Shown one piece after another: positions 4,498 to 7,491 of a DNA stretch of 7,491 nucleotides. Source of the DNA: Flavobacteriaceae bacterium. GTDB lineage: Bacteria > Bacteroidota > Bacteroidia > Flavobacteriales > Flavobacteriaceae. Both the position numbers and the translations under genes were made by a program. The notes below the pieces were generated by a model. The model did not search any database and was not told the origin of the DNA. It worked only from the letters and a program-made list of their open reading frames with translations. The stretch spans positions 2,576 through 10,066 of the forward strand of contig NVSL01000011.1 of NCBI GenBank assembly GCA_002401215.1, read 5' to 3'. Each line of letters opens with the position of its first letter. Positions within the stretch are counted from its first letter, which is position 1.

Positions 4498-7233
4498 CTA
4501 TTTACTAATGTTAAACACACTATCAATAACTCTTTGTTGTCTTCTTTTATCTCTTGTTCCTGAACCTGGCGCTGGTGCTGCGGCATAATCTCTTGCGGCA
4601 ACTTCTAATTTTACCAATTCTAATCGTTGTAACATAAACGACCAAGCTCCCATGTTTTTAGGCTCTTCTTGTGCCCAAACATAATTTTTTACATTTGGAT
4701 AACGGTCAATTACTTTCTGAATTTGTTCTAAATGCAACGGGAATAATTGTTCAATTCTTACCAAAGCAACATCGTCTCTTTCTAGCTTTTCGCGTTCGGC
4801 TAATAAATCATAATAGAATTTACCAGTACAGAAAATCAATTTTTTTACCTTAGTTGGATTGATAGTGTCATCAATAACTTCTTGAAAAGTTCCTTCGGAC
4901 AATTCACTAATTGACGAAACGGCTTTTGGATGCCGCAACAAACTTTTTGGAGTTAGCACAATCAACGGTTTTCTAAACGTTCGTTTCATTTGTCTTCTCA
5001 ATAAATGGAAGAAATTTGCAGGTGTGGTACAATCGGCAACAATCATATTGTCTTTAGCACACATTTGTAAATAACGCTCCATTCTTGCTGATGAATGTTC
5101 AGACCCTTGACTTTCATATCCGTGAGGAAGTAGTACAACCAATCCGTTTTGCATTTTCCATTTGTCTTCAGCTGCGGATAAATATTGGTCAAAAATAATT
5201 TGAGCACCGTTGCTAAAATCACCAAACTGCGCTTCCCAAATAGTTAGGGTATTGGGGTTTGCCATCGCATATCCATAGTCAAAACCTAAAACACCATACT
5301 CTGATAATAAAGAATTATAGATTTGCATCTCTCCTTTATTATTCGGATTTGTATTTAAAAGGTTGATGCGTTCTTCAGAAATCTCATCACGCAAAATTGC
5401 ATGACGGTGACTAAAAGTTCCGCGCTCAACATCTTGCCCAGACATACGAACATTAAAACCTTCTTCTAGCAAACTTCCGTATGCCATGGTTTCTGCCATC
5501 CCCCAATCAAGGGTGTCGGTTTCAAAAACCATTTTTGCTCTTCCGTTTAAAATACGTTCTGCTTTTCGAACAAATTTTACACCTTCAGGAACTGTAGAAA
5601 CAATTTTAGCAATCTTTTTAAGATTGTCTTTTTTGAATGATGTGTCAGTTGGCACTAGCATTCCTTCTAATCGTTGGCGTTTAAAACCTGTCCAACGTTC
5701 TTGCATAAATTCGCGCACTTTAGAAGATTTTTCTTCTTTGGAGTTTGCGAATTCACCTTCCATCATCTCTTTAAACTCGACAATAATATTTTTTGCATAA
5801 TCAGCATCAATCGTATTTTCTGCAATTAATTTATCAGTATATATTTTTAATGGATTGACATGTTTCGAAATCGCTTTGTATAATTTTGGTTGGGTAAAAC
5901 GAGGTTCATCACCTTCATTATGCCCATATTTTCGATAGCCTAATAAATCGATATAGACATCTTTTTTAAATTTCATTCTGTAGTCCAACGCCAATTCTAT
6001 AGCATGTACAACGGATTCAACATCATCAGAATTTACGTGCAATACCGGAGACAACACCACTTTTGCAACATCTGTACAATAGGTGCTTGAACGCGCATCG
6101 AGGTAATTGGTGGTAAATCCGATTTGATTGTTAACCACAATATGGATGGTTCCTCCAGTTTTATAGCCACTCAATTGACTCATCTGAGCAATCTCATACG
6201 CAATTCCTTGACCCGCAATTGCAGCGTCACCATGTACAATTATTGGTAGTATTTTAGAATCATCACCATTGTAATCGTTGTCAATTTTTGCGCGTGTAAT
6301 TCCCTCGGCAACTGAAGCTACAGTTTCTAAATGCGACGGATTTGGTACCAAATTCATTTTGATAGTCTTTCCGTTTTGATAGGTCTTATCTAAGGTCAAT
6401 CCGAGGTGATATTTTACATCGCCATCAATATTTTTTTCGTCAAAATCTTTGCCTTCAAATTCGCTAAATAATTCGCGAACCGGTTTTCTAAATACATTTA
6501 TCAAGGTGCTTAACCTACCTCTGTGTGCCATACCGATAACACATTCTTTTACGCCATAATCTTCAACAGCATTGAACATTGCAACACTAATTGCAGGGAT
6601 TAAAGACTCGCCACCTTCTAAAGAAAATCGTTTTTGACCAACAAATTTAGTCTGTAAAAAGTTTTCGAAAGTAACGGCTTGGTTTAGTTTTGAGAGGATG
6701 TATTTTTTTGCATTTACCGAAAAATTTGGGTGATTGTCATTGGTGTTCAATTTACTTTGCCACCATTTAATCACATCAGGATTTCTGATATACATATATT
6801 CTACTCCTATAGAATCGCAATAAATTTGCTCTAGGTGAAAAAGTATTTTCTTTAAAGAAGTATTGCCTAAGCCTAAAACTTCACCGGCATCAAATTTAGA
6901 ATCTAAATCATCTTTAGAGAGTCCGAAGGTTTCAAGTTCTAGTGTTGGGTTGTAAGTTCTACGACTTCTAACTGGGTTTGTCTTGGTAAATAAATGCCCT
7001 CTGGTTCGGTACCCATTAATTAAATCGAGCACTTTAAATTCGTTGTGTACCTGTTCTGACACTTCAACTCCGATTTCTTCACCATCAAAACCATAATTCT
7101 CATTGGCCAAATCATAGCCCTGAAAAAAACTTCTCCAACTCGGTTCAATAGTATCAGGGTTAGCAAGATACTTATCATATAAGTCTGCAATAAACCCTGA
7201 ATGTGCTGCATTTAAAAACGAAAATTTATCCAT
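4498..7233 (-). CDS. odhA: 2-oxoglutarate dehydrogenase E1 component
   Basis: This thiamine diphosphate-dependent subunit decarboxylates 2-oxoglutarate and succinylates the E2 lipoyl group; it is first in its operon. At 911 aa it is close to the family norm (E. coli SucA is 933). Visible features are: the N-terminal E2-contact segment FLNAAHSGFIADLYDKYL (residues 6-23); MAHRGRLSTLINVF (235-248); NPSHLE (298-303); the ThDP/Mg motif GDAAIAGQG (335-343) continuing to NNQIGFTT (368-375); GHNEGDEP (437-444); the transketolase-like pyrimidine-binding domain from about 570 with SGQDVERGTFSHRHA (598-612) and LPHGYESQGSEHSSARMER (702-720); and the C-terminal domain with WAQEEPKNMGAW (853-864). Nothing essential appears missing. 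The GDAA motif has Ile where many bacterial homologues have Phe. The ATG at 7233 puts the E2-contact segment at the expected N-terminus. The symbol sucA is equivalent. Confidence 0.97.
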   Translation of the reverse strand: MDKFSFLNAAHSGFIADLYDKYLANPDTIEPSWRSFFQGYDLANENYGFDGEEIGVEVSEQVHNEFKVLDLINGYRTRGHLFTKTNPVRSRRTYNPTLELETFGLSKDDLDSKFDAGEVLGLGNTSLKKILFHLEQIYCDSIGVEYMYIRNPDVIKWWQSKLNTNDNHPNFSVNAKKYILSKLNQAVTFENFLQTKFVGQKRFSLEGGESLIPAISVAMFNAVEDYGVKECVIGMAHRGRLSTLINVFRKPVRELFSEFEGKDFDEKNIDGDVKYHLGLTLDKTYQNGKTIKMNLVPNPSHLETVASVAEGITRAKIDNDYNGDDSKILPIIVHGDAAIAGQGIAYEIAQMSQLSGYKTGGTIHIVVNNQIGFTTNYLDARSSTYCTDVAKVVLSPVLHVNSDDVESVVHAIELALDYRMKFKKDVYIDLLGYRKYGHNEGDEPRFTQPKLYKAISKHVNPLKIYTDKLIAENTIDADYAKNIIVEFKEMMEGEFANSKEEKSSKVREFMQERWTGFKRQRLEGMLVPTDTSFKKDNLKKIAKIVSTVPEGVKFVRKAERILNGRAKMVFETDTLDWGMAETMAYGSLLEEGFNVRMSGQDVERGTFSHRHAILRDEISEERINLLNTNPNNKGEMQIYNSLLSEYGVLGFDYGYAMANPNTLTIWEAQFGDFSNGAQIIFDQYLSAAEDKWKMQNGLVVLLPHGYESQGSEHSSARMERYLQMCAKDNMIVADCTTPANFFHLLRRQMKRTFRKPLIVLTPKSLLRHPKAVSSISELSEGTFQEVIDDTINPTKVKKLIFCTGKFYYDLLAEREKLERDDVALVRIEQLFPLHLEQIQKVIDRYPNVKNYVWAQEEPKNMGAWSFMLQRLELVKLEVAARDYAAAPAPGSGTRDKRRQQRVIDSVFNISK

Positions 7234-7401
7234 AATTCTTTTCGTACTAACGATTTAATTAAAACGTGAACAAAAATACAACTTTTAGGATAACGACCAT
7301 TTTTTAAGCAATTTTATATCTACTTTTTTTAGGGTAAATTTTAAAGAATTAAAGTTGTTTTTTTGGAGATAAATATTGATTAAATAATTTTTTATTTTTT
7401 G
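7234..7401. other. AT-rich intergenic region between odhA and the tRNA gene
   Basis: This is a very AT-rich stretch with T-runs and no convincing reading frame. Besides the odhA promoter at its left end, I see no further operator, riboswitch or terminator. Confidence 0.6.
7271..7300 (-). promoter_or_regulatory. Candidate Bacteroidota-type promoter of the odhA operon
   Basis: The complement of 7271-7278 reads TATTTTTG, a full match to the TAnnTTTG -7 element. At 19 bases upstream the -33 position carries TGG (complement of 7298-7300) instead of TTG, so that box is imperfect. Transcription would start near 7262-7266, giving a leader of about 30 bases. I saw no other full TAnnTTTG match reading leftward in this intergenic region. 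Confidence 0.55.
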
Positions 7402-7432
7402 TTTGGCAGAAGTATAAAAAGATATATATTTG
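7402..7432 (+). promoter_or_regulatory. Bacteroidota-type promoter of the tRNA gene
   Basis: TTTG at 7402-7405 serves as the -33 element and TATATTTG at 7425-7432 matches the -7 consensus TAnnTTTG completely, with a 19-base spacer. Transcription should start at about 7437-7441, some 20 bases before the mature tRNA end. The short leader can form a hairpin: CCGAA (7437-7441) with TTCGG (7448-7452) around a 6-base loop. Confidence 0.8.
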
Positions 7433-7458
7433 CACACCGAAATTAAATTCGGCAACAC

Positions 7459-7491
7459 TCCTCCTTAGCTCAGTTGGTTAGAGCATCTGAC
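7459..7491 (+). tRNA. tRNA, 5' part only; probably tRNA-Asn
   Basis: The first 32 tRNA positions are present. The acceptor strand is TCCTCCT (7459-7465), followed by T8 and A9. The D-stem is GCTC (7468-7471) paired with GAGC (7481-7484), with the loop AGTTGGTTA. A26 follows, then the anticodon 5' strand TCTGA (7486-7490) and C32. The window ends before the anticodon, so the identity is not directly visible. U at position 1 with a TCCTC start and a TCTGA anticodon stem resembles tRNA-Asn (GTT). tRNA-Lys can share the anticodon stem but normally starts with G. Other tRNAs may follow in a cluster. Confidence 0.9.

Noticed and set aside
3991..4500. Target-site duplication or mobile-element ends around the ORF6N gene
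   Set aside because: The two junctions share only a short AT-rich TAAATA string, which is expected by chance; no inverted repeats or transposase are present.
4671..5800. Open frames at 4671-4853 (+), 5043-5225 (-) and 5486-5800 (+) within odhA
   Set aside because: They overlap conserved E1 coding sequence completely and their translations show no family features.
7020..7211. 63-codon minus-strand frame near the odhA start
   Set aside because: It overlaps the conserved E1 N-terminal segment in another frame and is a shadow.
1..7491. CRISPR array, toxin-antitoxin pair or other defence system
   Set aside because: No regularly spaced direct repeats of suitable length, and all full genes are otherwise explained.

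Overview
This window looks like chromosomal DNA from a member of the Bacteroidota, most likely class Flavobacteriia. The evidence is low GC, starts preceded by A-rich rather than Shine-Dalgarno sequence, promoter motifs of the Bacteroidota type (TAnnTTTG with an upstream TTG), and protein sequences typical of that class. The assignment rests on remembered family resemblance, not on a search.

Layout. Positions 1-255 hold no recognisable complete gene. They contain two palindromic elements that look like dispersed repeats, a possible end of an upstream reading frame, and a candidate ECF-type promoter. Positions 256-2649 (+) form a compact three-gene unit: an ECF sigma factor with a TTG start, a single-pass membrane protein overlapping it by 14 bases that is probably its anti-sigma factor, and a secreted protein with a coiled coil followed by a probable outer-membrane beta-barrel. 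A strong hairpin with A- and T-tracts at 2695-2728 can end transcription from both sides, and a short 7-bp-period repeat follows it.

Positions 2764-7233 (-) form the 2-oxoglutarate dehydrogenase operon, read from right to left: odhA/sucA (E1), a small ORF6N-domain protein gene, then odhB/sucB (E2). The small gene sits between E1 and E2 with spacers of only 6 and 12 bases, so it is probably co-transcribed with a TCA-cycle enzyme. No lipoamide dehydrogenase (E3) gene is visible here. Upstream of odhA, a 225-base intergenic region carries divergent promoters: one for odhA (-) and one for a tRNA gene (+) cut off by the window edge. The acceptor and anticodon-stem bases of that tRNA suggest tRNA-Asn.

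Together these are a housekeeping energy-metabolism operon beside an envelope-related regulatory module. The least ordinary features are the ORF6N gene lodged inside odhA-odhB and the sigma/anti-sigma/outer-membrane protein module with its own candidate ECF promoter. I found no CRISPR array, insertion sequence, toxin-antitoxin pair or defence system.
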